Origin: Paracoccaceae bacterium
GTDB taxonomy: Bacteria; Pseudomonadota; Alphaproteobacteria; Rhodobacterales; Rhodobacteraceae
Reading direction: 5' to 3'
Assembly: GCA_004566265.1 (NCBI GenBank)
Contig: SPLB01000094.1
Location: forward strand, 1 to 8,751
DNA length: 8,751 nt
Made by a program: the position numbers and the translations under genes. Shown in pieces: positions 1 through 7,222 of the stretch (the first letter of the stretch is position 1; the number at the start of each line of letters is the position of its first letter). Below the pieces are notes generated by a model. It was not told the DNA's origin, made no database searches, and saw nothing but the letters and a program-made list of their open reading frames with translations.

Positions 1-497
1 ACGTTTTTTGCCCAGCCTACACAGTGGGTAAAGATAATATCCGCAACCGAGAACGAGTCACCCACCAGGAAAGATGTCTGAACCTGTGAGAACAATCGGT
101 CGATATTCCGGTTCAGCTCCCATGCGATTGAAGGAAGGACTTCAGGGACACGCTGTGCCTCGGGGAGGATGAATTTATGGCGTGATGTGGTCCACAACAG
201 GGCGTCCAGCTCGTCCAGCAATCGCATACACATGGCGTTTTGCAGCGCGCGTTCCGCTGAGCCCGGCGGGGCGAGGATTCCACCATGCCTGTCACCTAAA
301 TGAGACAGGATGGCCATGGAGTCCGGAAGCACCAGATCGCCGTCCACTAACACCGGCACTTTGCCCAAGGGGCTGATGTCACGGACCTCCTTACTGGCAG
401 GGAGGTAGGGTTTCACCTCGAACAGTTGTCCCATCTCCTCGAGCGCCCAGAGAACGCGCAAGGTTCGGGTCATCGGCAATCCGATTACGGTGTACAT
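1..497 (-). CDS. Glutathione S-transferase family protein (3' end outside window)
   Basis: Reading leftward from an ATG at 497, 165 codons are open to the window edge, so the C-terminus is missing. Residues 1-70 look like the thioredoxin-fold domain of a soluble GST. A Thr-rich start (T10, T12) is followed by RVLWALEEMG, then GKVPVL with the cis-proline at P48, and a D59-S60 pair that in GSTs binds the glutathione gamma-glutamyl group. Residues 85-165 are helical and contain GDSFSVADI (146-154), the N-capping box typical of the GST C-terminal domain. The likely role is a cytosolic glutathione-dependent transferase or reductase. The substrate cannot be told, and the active-site residue (possibly T10 or T12) is uncertain. 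A purine-rich ribosome binding site (AGAGGGAG) lies about 10 bases upstream. The gene starts 60 bp after holA and may be the last gene of that transcript. Confidence 0.88.
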   Translation of the reverse strand, partial: MYTVIGLPMTRTLRVLWALEEMGQLFEVKPYLPASKEVRDISPLGKVPVLVDGDLVLPDSMAILSHLGDRHGGILAPPGSAERALQNAMCMRLLDELDALLWTTSRHKFILPEAQRVPEVLPSIAWELNRNIDRLFSQVQTSFLVGDSFSVADIIFTHCVGWAKN

Positions 498-557
498 GGT
501 TGGAAACTCCCTCTCATCTTTGCCAAGATGGGCAACAGATGTATGGGGATCAAGCAT

Positions 558-1586
558 CTATCGCGCGCGTGCCAGCATCGCGAGGCGGATAAGCGCCCGT
601 TCCGTCAAGGCTAGGGCAGGGGCGCTTTGACCTGCAGATCGCAATTGCAAGTCTGTGTCGGTCAGCAAGGTCAAGGCAGATTGCAGCTTTTGCGCCCCCC
701 AGTTCTGCGCCTGACGCAGCACGCGGTCACGCCGTTTGCCATAAAGTGGTGGCCGCAGCGCACCAATCCCCTGGGCAGCCCCACCGGGCGCCGCCGCGAC
801 AGTATAAAGCTGCCTGAAATGACGCGTTGCGGCAATGCAAAGGGTCACGGCCTGTGTTCCTTGGCTTTGAAGGCGCCGCAGCAGCGGGCCGATTTCTTGC
901 GTGCGCCCTTCGGCGACAACATTCAGAAGGTCATCCAGCGCAGCCTCCGTCGATTGAGGCGCCACTGCGTCAATATCATCAAGGCTCAGCGGGGACGCAT
1001 CGCCATATTTGAACAGCGCCAATTTTTCGACCATGCGGGAAAAGTCGCCCGGGCCAATATCATTGGCGATATCGACCAAGGAAGACATGCTGTCGCCGGG
1101 GACGTTTCGCATAGCGTTCTCGCCCAGGATACGCTCAATCTCCTGCCGGGACGGCGGATCATCATAGATCCCGACCGCATAGGCATTATTATGCGCTTCA
1201 AACGCCTTGCGCAGTTTGGAGCTGGCCTTGAGCTGCCCCGCAGTGACGATGATCTGGGCATCTCCCGGCTTCCAGTCTTGAAGGGCACTAAGGATCGCTG
1301 GCGTGGCGGCGTCAGTCGCGTCTTCCAAAAAGACAGCGCGCGCGCCGGGAAAGAACCCCACCGCTTTCACCGCGTCCAAAAGCTGCGCCGGATCCTTGCG
1401 CAGGTCGGATCCCGGCATGCGGGCCAGGCGCATTTCTTCTTCGGCACCGGGGCCAAGGAGGGCTGCCAATAACTGCTGGCGCTTCAGCGCGACCCGCATT
1501 GCATCACCGCCATAGATCAACACCCCGGTCTTTCCGGAGTCTGGTTTGGCGAAATAGCCGTCAGCGTCGCGGGGGCTCAGCTTCAT
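558..1586 (-). CDS. holA: DNA polymerase III subunit delta (clamp loader)
   Basis: The product is 342 aa, essentially the length of E. coli HolA (343 aa). In this family the delta subunit opens the sliding clamp inside the clamp-loader complex. The N-terminal domain has an AAA+-like fold beginning at LIYGGDAMRV (about residues 23-32), without the ATP-binding P-loop of the motor subunits, as expected for delta. The C-terminal part (about 235-342) carries the helical collar-domain pattern, with RPPLYGKRRDRVLRQAQNW followed by repeated Leu/Ala helices. The sequence is weakly conserved, so the call leans on this pattern, the length and the gene order leuS-lptE-holA, known from E. coli. The start is the ATG of an ATGA overlap with the lptE stop, which points to translational coupling. 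In E. coli nadD follows holA; here a GST gene follows instead. Confidence 0.93.
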   Translation of the reverse strand: MKLSPRDADGYFAKPDSGKTGVLIYGGDAMRVALKRQQLLAALLGPGAEEEMRLARMPGSDLRKDPAQLLDAVKAVGFFPGARAVFLEDATDAATPAILSALQDWKPGDAQIIVTAGQLKASSKLRKAFEAHNNAYAVGIYDDPPSRQEIERILGENAMRNVPGDSMSSLVDIANDIGPGDFSRMVEKLALFKYGDASPLSLDDIDAVAPQSTEAALDDLLNVVAEGRTQEIGPLLRRLQSQGTQAVTLCIAATRHFRQLYTVAAAPGGAAQGIGALRPPLYGKRRDRVLRQAQNWGAQKLQSALTLLTDTDLQLRSAGQSAPALALTERALIRLAMLARAR

Positions 1587-2104
1587 ACGGTGTCGGGGTC
1601 AGCTGCAAGCAGTTTGGCAACGATCTGATCCGCAAGAATCTGCATCAACCTTTCATGGGCGTCGTTTTCACTCGACAGTGTTTGAATGGTGGAACCCGAC
1701 GCCGAATATCCCGAGAAGCTTTCCACCCGACCGCTGGTCACCACCAGACCGTCAGAGCGCCGCAATAGCGCGTACCGCGCCTGCCCAATCAGGGAATAGC
1801 GCGTGATTTGTCGGTCTGCAGTAAGCGCTTGGCCTTCTTCGCGAGTGGTCAGCGACACCGTCAGATCATAGTCGGCTTCTGTGCTGCGCCCGAGACGAGT
1901 TTCGAGGTTGCGAACCAGATAATAGGCATCCTCATCACGCGGTGCATTGAGGGTTTCCGGGGCCTGCACTGCAATGCGCCCATTCAGTCGATCGCCTGTG
2001 CCACCAGGGGCATAGACGGGCGAAAACCCGCATGCACACAGAGTGGCGCTGGTCATCAGCGCCCCTCCAAATGTCAGAATATTGCGGCGGTTAAGCAACG
2101 ACAT
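1583..2104 (-). CDS. lptE: LPS assembly lipoprotein LptE
   Basis: This is a 173-residue lipoprotein. The N-terminus has the RR pair at 6-7, a hydrophobic stretch at about 9-22 and a lipobox-like L22-C23-A24-C25, with C25 the likely lipidated residue. The Cys at position -2 of the lipobox is unusual but tolerable. Residue +2 is Gly, so outer-membrane sorting is expected. The mature start [11 protein letters not shown] is the signature of alphaproteobacterial LptE/RlpB. The rest shows alternating beta-strand-like segments ([26 protein letters not shown]) and a C-terminal helix ([20 protein letters not shown]), as in the LptE fold. LptE plugs the LptD barrel that inserts lipopolysaccharide into the outer leaflet. 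The start overlaps the leuS 3' end by 14 bp and the stop overlaps the holA start by 4 bp, so it is embedded in the operon. The gene is short and divergent, so the identification rests on the CGF-P-Y motif plus synteny. Confidence 0.92.
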   Translation of the reverse strand: MSLLNRRNILTFGGALMTSATLCACGFSPVYAPGGTGDRLNGRIAVQAPETLNAPRDEDAYYLVRNLETRLGRSTEADYDLTVSLTTREEGQALTADRQITRYSLIGQARYALLRRSDGLVVTSGRVESFSGYSASGSTIQTLSSENDAHERLMQILADQIVAKLLAADPDTV

Positions 2105-4664
2105 TGACGATACGACCCGGCACCACGATCACTTTCTTCGGTTGCGCCCCATCAAGGGCTTTCACGACAGCTTCGTGCGCCAGAGCGCGTTTTTCAACCT
2201 CTGACTTGTCCAGATCCTTGGCGACGGTGATTTCACCGCGACGTTTGCCGTTGATCTGGATCGGCAGGGTGACAGAGGCCTCGACCAGAAGCGATTCGTC
2301 TGCAACCGGCCAGGGCGCCGTGGCCACAAGGCCCTCGCCGCCCTGATGGGCCCAGATGTCCTCGGCCAAATGCGGAGTCATGGGCGACATCAGTTGCGCC
2401 AGCGTCATAATCGCCTGTTTCTTGGCCGCAGCACCCGCTTTGGATTTCGCCAGCGTATTGGTAAAGCCATAGAGCTTCGCAATCGCCGCGTTAAAGCCGA
2501 AGGCTTCAACACCAAGGCTCACGTCACGGATCGCCTTGTGGGTTTCGCGCAGCAGCTCTTCGTCGCCCTGACCTTTTTCATTCGGGTCCATCGCCGCGAT
2601 CTTGTCGCAGAGGTTCCACACACGGGTCAGGTGCTTGTGCGCCGCTTCCGCGCCCGATGCGGTCCATTCCACGTCTCGTTCGGGCGGGCTGTCAGACAAA
2701 ACAAACCAACGGGCAGTATCTGCGCCAAAGGCGTCGATAATCGCCAGCGGATCCACGACGTTGTTCTTCGATTTGGACATTTTGGCTGAAGGAATCACTT
2801 TTACCTTCTCACCGGTGTTCTTGACGAACACGCCACCATCACGTTCCTCGACCTCGGCCGGGTAGTGATAGAGCGTGCGCCCGCTTGCATCTTTGCGTTC
2901 TGCGTTCTCATAGATCGCGTGGGTCACCATGCCTTGGGTAAAGAGCGCGTCAAACGGTTCTTTGGATTTCTCTGGCAGGTGGCCGGTGATCTCCATCGCG
3001 CGGGCAAAGAAGCGCGAATACAGCAGGTGCAGAATCGCGTGTTCGATTCCGCCGATGTATTGGTCGACGTTCATCCAGTATTTGGCGGCGTCCAGATCGG
3101 TTGGGGTGTCGGCCTTCGGCGCAGTGAAGCGGGCAAAGTACCAACTCGAGTCGACAAAGGTGTCCATCGTATCGGTTTCACGTTTCGCCGGTTTTCCACA
3201 GTTTGGGCATGTGCAATCGCGCCATGACGGGTGACGGTCCAGCGGATTGCCGGGCACAGAAAAATCAATCGGCTTGCCATCTTCATCATAGGGCAGCGCG
3301 ATGGGCAGGTTTTCTTTCTTCTCGGGAACGACACCACAGTCGTCGCAGTGGACCACGGGAATCGGGCACCCCCAGTAGCGCTGGCGGGACAGACCCCAGT
3401 CCCGCAGACGGAATTTGGTGACGCCCTCGCCCCAGCCTTCGGCTTCGGCTTTATCAACGGCGGTGTTGACGCCTTCTTCGCCGGTCTGCTCTTCGGCCCC
3501 TGCGAATCCCTTGACGTAGCGCACCTTCTCCGCCTTCGTTGGCACGTAAGCTTGGGTCAGTGCAGCGTCGGAATTCGGGTCTTCGAACACAGGAATGATC
3601 GGTAGGTCATATTTTGTCGCGAACTCAAAGTCGCGCTGGTCATGTGCCGGGCAGGCAAAAATCGCGCCCGTGCCATAATCCATGAGGATAAAGTTCGCGA
3701 TCCAGACCGGCAGCTCCCAGTTCGGGTCGAGCGGGTGGGTCACGCGAATGCCCGTGTCCAGGCCGAGCTTTTCGCCGGTCTCAATGGCTTCTTCTGTGGT
3801 GCCACCTTTGCGACAGTCCGCAACAAACTCTGCCACCTCAGCCGATTCGGCCTCGAGCTGCTTTGCAATCGGGTGGTCAGGAGAAATACCCACAAAGGAT
3901 GCGCCCATCAGCGTATCGGGGCGGGTGGTATAAACGGTGATGTCCGCGCCGCCGTCGGTGCGTTTAAAGCCAAATTGCAGACCGCGGGATTTGCCGATCC
4001 AGTTTTCCTGCATCAGGCGGACTTTGGCAGGCCAGTTCTCCAGACCGTCCAGCGCGCTCAGCAGCTCTTCAGAGTAATCAGAAATTTTAAAGAACCATTG
4101 GGTCAACTCGCGACGTTCAACCAGTGCGCCAGAGCGCCAGCCGCGACCGTTTTCCACCTGTTCATTGGCCAGAACAGTCATGTCGACCGGGTCCCAGTTC
4201 ACCACCGCGTTCTTGCGGTAGACCAGACCTTTTTCCAGGAAATCAAGGAACAGCGCTTGCTGCTGGCCATAGTAATCTTCGTCGCAGGTCGCGAACATAC
4301 GACCCCAGTCGAGCGACAGCCCCAGCGGCTTCATCTGCTCGACCATCGTGTCGATATTGCCGTAGGTCCAATCTTTGGGGTGACCGCCGGACGCCATTGC
4401 GGCGTTTTCAGCCGGCATACCAAAGGCGTCAAAGCCCATCGGATGCAGCACATTGTGGCCGGTGGCCAGCTTGTGACGGGCGATCACGTCCCCCATGGTG
4501 TAGTTGCGCACATGGCCCATGTGCAGCTTGCCAGAAGGATAAGGGAACATCTCAAGCACATAGTACTTAGGTTTGTCCTGATCGGGTTTGGCTTCGAAGA
4601 TTGCGGCCTCTTCCCAGGCCTTTTGCCATTTGGATTCGATTTCCGAGGCGGTGTAACGCGACAT
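2091..4664 (-). CDS. leuS: Leucyl-tRNA synthetase
   Basis: The product is 857 aa, a full-length bacterial class Ia LeuRS that charges tRNA-Leu in the cytosol. The catalytic HIGH motif is HMGH at 48-51 within [15 protein letters not shown]. The second signature KMSKS is at 628-632. The CP1 editing domain that clears mischarged tRNA is intact: TTRPDTLMG at 246-254 and [13 protein letters not shown] with the key Asp at 345. C440/C443 and C486/C489 (also C484) form the Cys pairs of a zinc-binding insert. The C-terminal [11 protein letters not shown] (802-812) and [11 protein letters not shown] are typical of the family's end. The ATG at 4664 is preceded by AAAGGA at good spacing and begins with the usual [19 protein letters not shown]. 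It is the first gene of the leuS-lptE-holA operon. No truncation or missing catalytic residue was seen. A hairpin lies immediately upstream (see that entry). Confidence 0.99.
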   Translation of the reverse strand: MSRYTASEIESKWQKAWEEAAIFEAKPDQDKPKYYVLEMFPYPSGKLHMGHVRNYTMGDVIARHKLATGHNVLHPMGFDAFGMPAENAAMASGGHPKDWTYGNIDTMVEQMKPLGLSLDWGRMFATCDEDYYGQQQALFLDFLEKGLVYRKNAVVNWDPVDMTVLANEQVENGRGWRSGALVERRELTQWFFKISDYSEELLSALDGLENWPAKVRLMQENWIGKSRGLQFGFKRTDGGADITVYTTRPDTLMGASFVGISPDHPIAKQLEAESAEVAEFVADCRKGGTTEEAIETGEKLGLDTGIRVTHPLDPNWELPVWIANFILMDYGTGAIFACPAHDQRDFEFATKYDLPIIPVFEDPNSDAALTQAYVPTKAEKVRYVKGFAGAEEQTGEEGVNTAVDKAEAEGWGEGVTKFRLRDWGLSRQRYWGCPIPVVHCDDCGVVPEKKENLPIALPYDEDGKPIDFSVPGNPLDRHPSWRDCTCPNCGKPAKRETDTMDTFVDSSWYFARFTAPKADTPTDLDAAKYWMNVDQYIGGIEHAILHLLYSRFFARAMEITGHLPEKSKEPFDALFTQGMVTHAIYENAERKDASGRTLYHYPAEVEERDGGVFVKNTGEKVKVIPSAKMSKSKNNVVDPLAIIDAFGADTARWFVLSDSPPERDVEWTASGAEAAHKHLTRVWNLCDKIAAMDPNEKGQGDEELLRETHKAIRDVSLGVEAFGFNAAIAKLYGFTNTLAKSKAGAAAKKQAIMTLAQLMSPMTPHLAEDIWAHQGGEGLVATAPWPVADESLLVEASVTLPIQINGKRRGEITVAKDLDKSEVEKRALAHEAVVKALDGAQPKKVIVVPGRIVNVVA

Positions 4665-4683
4665 CGATTGCGGTCCTTTGCAT

Positions 4684-4709
4684 GAAAACGCCGGGCGATT
4701 ACCCGGCGT
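4684..4709 (-). terminator. Intrinsic terminator hairpin after the DUF3576 gene, just before leuS
   Basis: Positions 4688-4695 and 4702-4709 form a perfect 8-bp GC-rich stem (ACGCCGGG with CCCGGCGT) around a 6-base loop. Read on the minus strand, the stem is followed by TTT, which continues the terminal T of the stem into a run of four T. On the plus strand no T run follows. It therefore fits termination of the DUF3576 transcript coming from the right. The T run is short, so efficiency may be partial. The hairpin ends about 23 bases before the leuS ATG and leaves almost no room for a leuS promoter after it. Confidence 0.7.
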
Positions 4710-4750
4710 CTTACGTCTAAATTCGTTATTTATCCAGAGCGGCGCGCGGA

Positions 4751-5245
4751 TCAGAGCTTTCCGTCAGCAATCCGCATCTGACGGGCACGCGAGAGAATCG
4801 CATCTTCGACCGCGCGCAGGGTTTCAGGGCTGACGGGGCGACCGTTCCGGGTTTGCAGCGCCAGGCTCAGCGAGCGCGCCTCAAGCGCAGGGTCTCTGAC
4901 ATGCACTGTTGCCCGGTAAGCCTGCCTGCCACCCGGAGGGGTGCCATATCCGGTCAGAATAACCCCGGTGAACGGATCCACAGACTGAACAGGCAAAAAA
5001 TCCAATACATCAAGGCTCGCCGCCCAGATGTAGCGGTTCACCTGAACTTTCTGTTCGTTGTACTGAGGGCCGAACGCATCCCAGATTGTTGTTCCATCTG
5101 AGACGTTAGCATCTCTCGCCTCTCCGGGCAGAACAATGGTGTTGCCCTCGTCGACTGGAGTTTTTGTGTTCAAAGAGCGGAGCGACCCGCATGCGGAAAG
5201 CAGCGACACCGCTGCAATGAGAACAAAAGTCGTAAACCTGCGCAT
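4751..5245 (-). CDS. DUF3576 domain-containing lipoprotein
   Basis: This 164-aa protein starts with a lipoprotein signal peptide: MRRF, a hydrophobic core, then lipobox L16-S17-A18-C19. Gly at +2 suggests outer-membrane sorting. The body matches my recollection of the alphaproteobacterial DUF3576 family: TIWDAFG (53-59), [18 protein letters not shown] (69-86), a [11 protein letters not shown] segment (90-100), a basic strand RATVHV, and the end [13 protein letters not shown] (146-158). The family has no established function. The envelope location next to leuS-lptE is suggestive, but I draw no role from it. Longer starts at 5266 and 5299 are in frame. I chose 5245 because it puts the signal peptide at the N-terminus, although its ribosome binding site is weak. 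The gene is monocistronic or first before leuS, with a hairpin downstream, and is divergent from the porin. Confidence 0.88.
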   Translation of the reverse strand: MRRFTTFVLIAAVSLLSACGSLRSLNTKTPVDEGNTIVLPGEARDANVSDGTTIWDAFGPQYNEQKVQVNRYIWAASLDVLDFLPVQSVDPFTGVILTGYGTPPGGRQAYRATVHVRDPALEARSLSLALQTRNGRPVSPETLRAVEDAILSRARQMRIADGKL

Positions 5246-5279
5246 TTCTAGGACGGATCCGTTCATGTTTGCCGTTTGC

Positions 5280-5309
5280 ATTACACCTAGACAAGCCAAA
5301 GCGCTGCAA
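5280..5309 (-). promoter_or_regulatory. Possible sigma-70-type promoter for the DUF3576 gene
   Basis: On the minus strand TTGCAG (5309-5304) and TGTAAT (5285-5280) are separated by 18 bases. The -10 box matches the consensus at five of six positions; the -35 matches only its TTG. Transcription would start about 30 bases before the chosen ATG at 5245, giving a plausible short leader. This was found by eye only, and such matches arise by chance. Confidence 0.35.
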
Positions 5310-5547
5310 CAAGTCTATTCTTCAAAAGGCTGAGCGCCGCCGGCAGGGGCGTTCCGTTATGAAACTCGCGGCACAGCGCCGCCGATGGAACTGTGGCAAG
5401 CTTGCATCAATTTATCAGCGAGTGTTTTCTGCCGTCAGCCCAAGCTTGCGAGTCGACCCCAAAACGGGCGACACGATGGGCGTACTCGAGGATGTGCTGG
5501 GATTTATCCGGGCCGCCTTGGCAAAATTCAAAACCCGAGGGAAAACC
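5310..5547 (+). other. Porin upstream and leader region
   Basis: This is the rest of the 302-bp divergent region (5246-5547). I see no convincing -35/-10 pair for the porin. The frame of the porin is open throughout and contains in-frame ATG codons at 5359 and 5476. The one at 5359 has AGGGG nine to ten bases upstream. The region also holds two pairs of short repeats (separate entry). GAGGGA at 5537-5542 is the ribosome binding site used for the porin start at 5548. No tRNA or recognisable riboswitch was found. Confidence 0.6.
5333..5448. repeat. Two pairs of short repeats upstream of the porin
   Basis: AGCGCCGCCG occurs at 5333-5342 and again at 5375-5384, a period of 42 bp. The palindrome CAAGCTTG occurs at 5397-5404 and 5441-5448, a period of 44 bp. 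The first copy of the palindrome extends to the 10-base GCAAGCTTGC (5396-5405). Both periods are close to four helical turns, so each pair would lie on one DNA face. Function as operator sites is inference; the repeats themselves are plain in the sequence. Confidence 0.5.
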
Positions 5548-6462
5548 ATGAAAAAGATTCTTCTCGCTTCTTCCGCGCTGATCGCCACCGCAGGTGTTGC
5601 AGCTGCAGAACTGAGCATCAAAGGCTCTGCACGCCTTGGTCTGGCGTACAATGAAGCCGCAACCGAAGAACTGCGCATCGAACAGCGTATGCGCGTCAAC
5701 TTCACAGGCATCGCGGAAACCGACTCTGGCGTGAAGTTCGAAGCCCGCATCCGTCTTGAAGCAAATGAAGACGCAAACTCCGCAATTTCCGGCAAAGGCC
5801 CGGGCGCCGCTGGCTTTGCTGTTTCCACCGGCGGCTTCCGTCTGGACGTTGGTAACGTTTCCGATGTTATCGACTCTGGCGACGCAGTGAACTACTATGG
5901 CTACGGCGTTGGCTTCACTGGCGGCATCGAATATGCTGCACCTTTCTATTCCACTGATATCAACGTTGGCGGTTTCGGTGCTGGCGGCGCAGATGCGACC
6001 ACCATCAAAGCGAAGTACTCCGCTGGTGATTTCACCATCGCAGCGTCCTACACTGACGACAAAGTTGCAGATACCGCAGAAGTGATGGTTGGCGTCGGTT
6101 ACTCCTTCGGCGATTACACCGTTGGCCTCGCATATGCCGACGATGAAGCTCTGGAAACCGGAACAGTCGATGGTGACTACGTGATTGCCACCCTTGGCGG
6201 TACCGTTGGTGATTTCGGCTTCTCTGTAATCGTAGGCGACGGCGATAGCTTCACCGACACTGCATACGGTGTTAGCGCGAAATACAATATCTCTTCCGCA
6301 ACCAACCTGACCTTTGTTGCTGCAGACGGCGGCAATGCAGATGACGCAACTTACGGTATTGGTTTCAGCCACTCCCTCGGTGGTGGTGTAACTCTGGCCG
6401 GTGGTGTAGGTTCCGACCGCGGCAACACCGAAGCTGACCTCGGTGTGAAGTTCAGCTTCTAA
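5548..6462 (+). CDS. Outer membrane porin, Rhodobacter-type
   Basis: The product is 304 aa. The signal peptide is MKKILLASSALIATAGVAAA with cleavage expected after A20, leaving about 284 mature residues starting ELSIKGSARLGLAYNE. The body is a series of alternating polar and hydrophobic strands separated by Gly/Asp-rich turns (for example FTIAASYTDDKV and YSFGDYTVGLAYADD). The C-terminus ADLGVKFSF ends in Phe, the signal for BAM insertion, and closely resembles the end of Rhodobacter capsulatus porin. By family it is a general diffusion porin for small hydrophilic solutes. At 284 residues it is slightly smaller than that porin (about 301, from memory). The protein is acidic and lacks Cys and Trp. 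Codon use is biased differently from its neighbours (many GTT, GAA, TCC), as expected for a highly expressed gene. I chose the start at 5548 from the signal peptide and the GAGGGA five bases upstream. The gene is monocistronic, with a terminator 24 bp after the stop. Confidence 0.95.
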   Translation: MKKILLASSALIATAGVAAAELSIKGSARLGLAYNEAATEELRIEQRMRVNFTGIAETDSGVKFEARIRLEANEDANSAISGKGPGAAGFAVSTGGFRLDVGNVSDVIDSGDAVNYYGYGVGFTGGIEYAAPFYSTDINVGGFGAGGADATTIKAKYSAGDFTIAASYTDDKVADTAEVMVGVGYSFGDYTVGLAYADDEALETGTVDGDYVIATLGGTVGDFGFSVIVGDGDSFTDTAYGVSAKYNISSATNLTFVAADGGNADDATYGIGFSHSLGGGVTLAGGVGSDRGNTEADLGVKFSF

Positions 6463-6486
6463 TTTGAGCTGAACCAAACGGTTCTT

Positions 6487-6522
6487 GGGCGGGTTCCTTC
6501 GGGATCTCGCCCTTTTCTTTTT
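6487..6522 (+). terminator. Intrinsic terminator of the porin gene
   Basis: GGGCG (6487-6491) pairs with CGCCC (6508-6512). The stem continues inward through 6492-6497 and 6502-6507 with one G-T wobble and one mismatch, closing on C(TTCG)G at 6497-6502, the extra-stable UUCG tetraloop. A T-rich tail TTTTCTTTTT (6513-6522) follows directly. Eleven stem positions, a stable loop and a U tail make this a canonical rho-independent terminator. It separates the porin from yggS. Confidence 0.95.
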
Positions 6523-6568
6523 GCAGCAATCGGTGTTTTGTGGCGTCAAACAGACCACGAGGCAAAAA

Positions 6569-7222
6569 ATGTCGCTTGCAGAGATCAAATCCCGAATTTC
6601 AAATGCAGAAACAAAAGCCGGGCGGGCCCTCGGCTCTGTGGACCTGATTGCCGTGTCCAAAGTTCAGCCGAATGAGCGGGTCGAAGCCGTTCTGAGCGAA
6701 GGACAGCGCATCTTTGGTGAAAACCGCGTGCAAGAGGCGGCTGGCAAATGGCCCGACTTCCGCACGCAGTTCGACGGCATCCAGCTGCACATCATTGGCC
6801 CTTTGCAAACCAACAAAGCCCGCCAAGCGATGGAACTGGCGGAGTGCATCCATTCTGTTGACCGGCCAAAATTGGCAACAACGCTTGCACGTCTGGCGCA
6901 AGAAATTGGCCAGTGCCCGGATCTTTTCATTCAGGTCAACACCGGAGCAGAAGCGCAAAAAGCCGGAATTCTGCCACAAGATGCTGACAGCTTTGTCGCC
7001 GAATGCCGCAGTCTGGACCTGCCGGTTAAAGGTTTGATGTGCATTCCCCCCGTTGAAGAGGAAGCCGCGCTGCATTTTGCTTTGCTCGCTAAAATTGCCA
7101 AGCGGAATGATCTCAGCGGGCTTTCCATGGGCATGAGCGGCGATTTTGAAAAGGCGATTGCTTTTGGCGCGACCCACGTGCGGGTGGGCTCTGCGATCTT
7201 TGGCGCGCGCGATTACAGCTGA
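6569..7222 (+). CDS. yggS: YggS/PLPBP family pyridoxal 5'-phosphate homeostasis protein
   Basis: The product is 217 aa, slightly short for the family (about 230). It has the fold-type III barrel signatures: the PLP-binding lysine K31 in DLIAVSKVQP (25-34), FGENRVQE (49-56), IGPLQTNK (76-83), QVNTGAEAQKAGI (122-134), GLMCIPP (155-161), SMGMSGD (186-192) and the phosphate-binding RVGSAIFGAR (205-214). The family binds PLP without known enzymatic turnover and buffers cytosolic PLP and amino-acid metabolism. The IGPLQ and VNTG variants differ from E. coli IGHLQ and VNIG but keep the pattern. The start at 6569 has GAGG seven bases upstream. A longer in-frame start at 6485 would lie inside the porin terminator and is rejected. 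The gene lies 46 bp after that terminator, so it needs its own promoter, which I could not identify with confidence. Its last 10 bp overlap the end of the opposite-strand L,D-transpeptidase gene. Confidence 0.95.
   Translation: MSLAEIKSRISNAETKAGRALGSVDLIAVSKVQPNERVEAVLSEGQRIFGENRVQEAAGKWPDFRTQFDGIQLHIIGPLQTNKARQAMELAECIHSVDRPKLATTLARLAQEIGQCPDLFIQVNTGAEAQKAGILPQDADSFVAECRSLDLPVKGLMCIPPVEEEAALHFALLAKIAKRNDLSGLSMGMSGDFEKAIAFGATHVRVGSAIFGARDYS

Noticed and set aside
515..530. Inverted repeat CATCTT-TGCC-AAGATG between holA and the GST gene.
   Set aside because: The stem is only six bases, AT-containing and not followed by a T run on either strand. It is too weak to call a terminator.
627..1472. 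A 281-codon plus-strand frame antisense to holA.
   Set aside because: It is a shadow of holA: no ribosome binding site, no domain pattern, and basic low-order composition.
4663..4683. ATG at 4683 on the minus strand as a leader peptide before leuS.
   Set aside because: It runs out of frame into leuS, lacks leucine-rich codons and has no ribosome binding site of its own.
3642..4685. A 347-codon open frame antisense to leuS.
   Set aside because: leuS is unmistakable on the other strand. The antisense frame is a by-product of its codon composition and has no recognisable protein features.
5402..5430. TTGCAT with TTTTCT 17 bases later as a porin promoter.
   Set aside because: The -10 match is poor, and several equally weak pairs exist nearby. 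No porin promoter could be chosen.
5450..5454. GAGTC, a GANTC site of the alphaproteobacterial CcrM methylase, in the porin upstream region.
   Set aside because: A GANTC site is expected about once per 256 bases by chance, and others occur across the window, so one site carries no signal.
6521..6545. TTGCAG after the porin terminator as a -35 box for yggS.
   Set aside because: It overlaps the terminator U tail, and no acceptable -10 box follows at 16-18 bases.
5407..6660. A 417-codon open frame antisense to the whole porin gene.
   Set aside because: It arises because the biased porin codon use avoids codons that read as stops on the other strand. Its product is a Cys-rich, Val/Gly-rich nonsense sequence that runs through the porin terminator.
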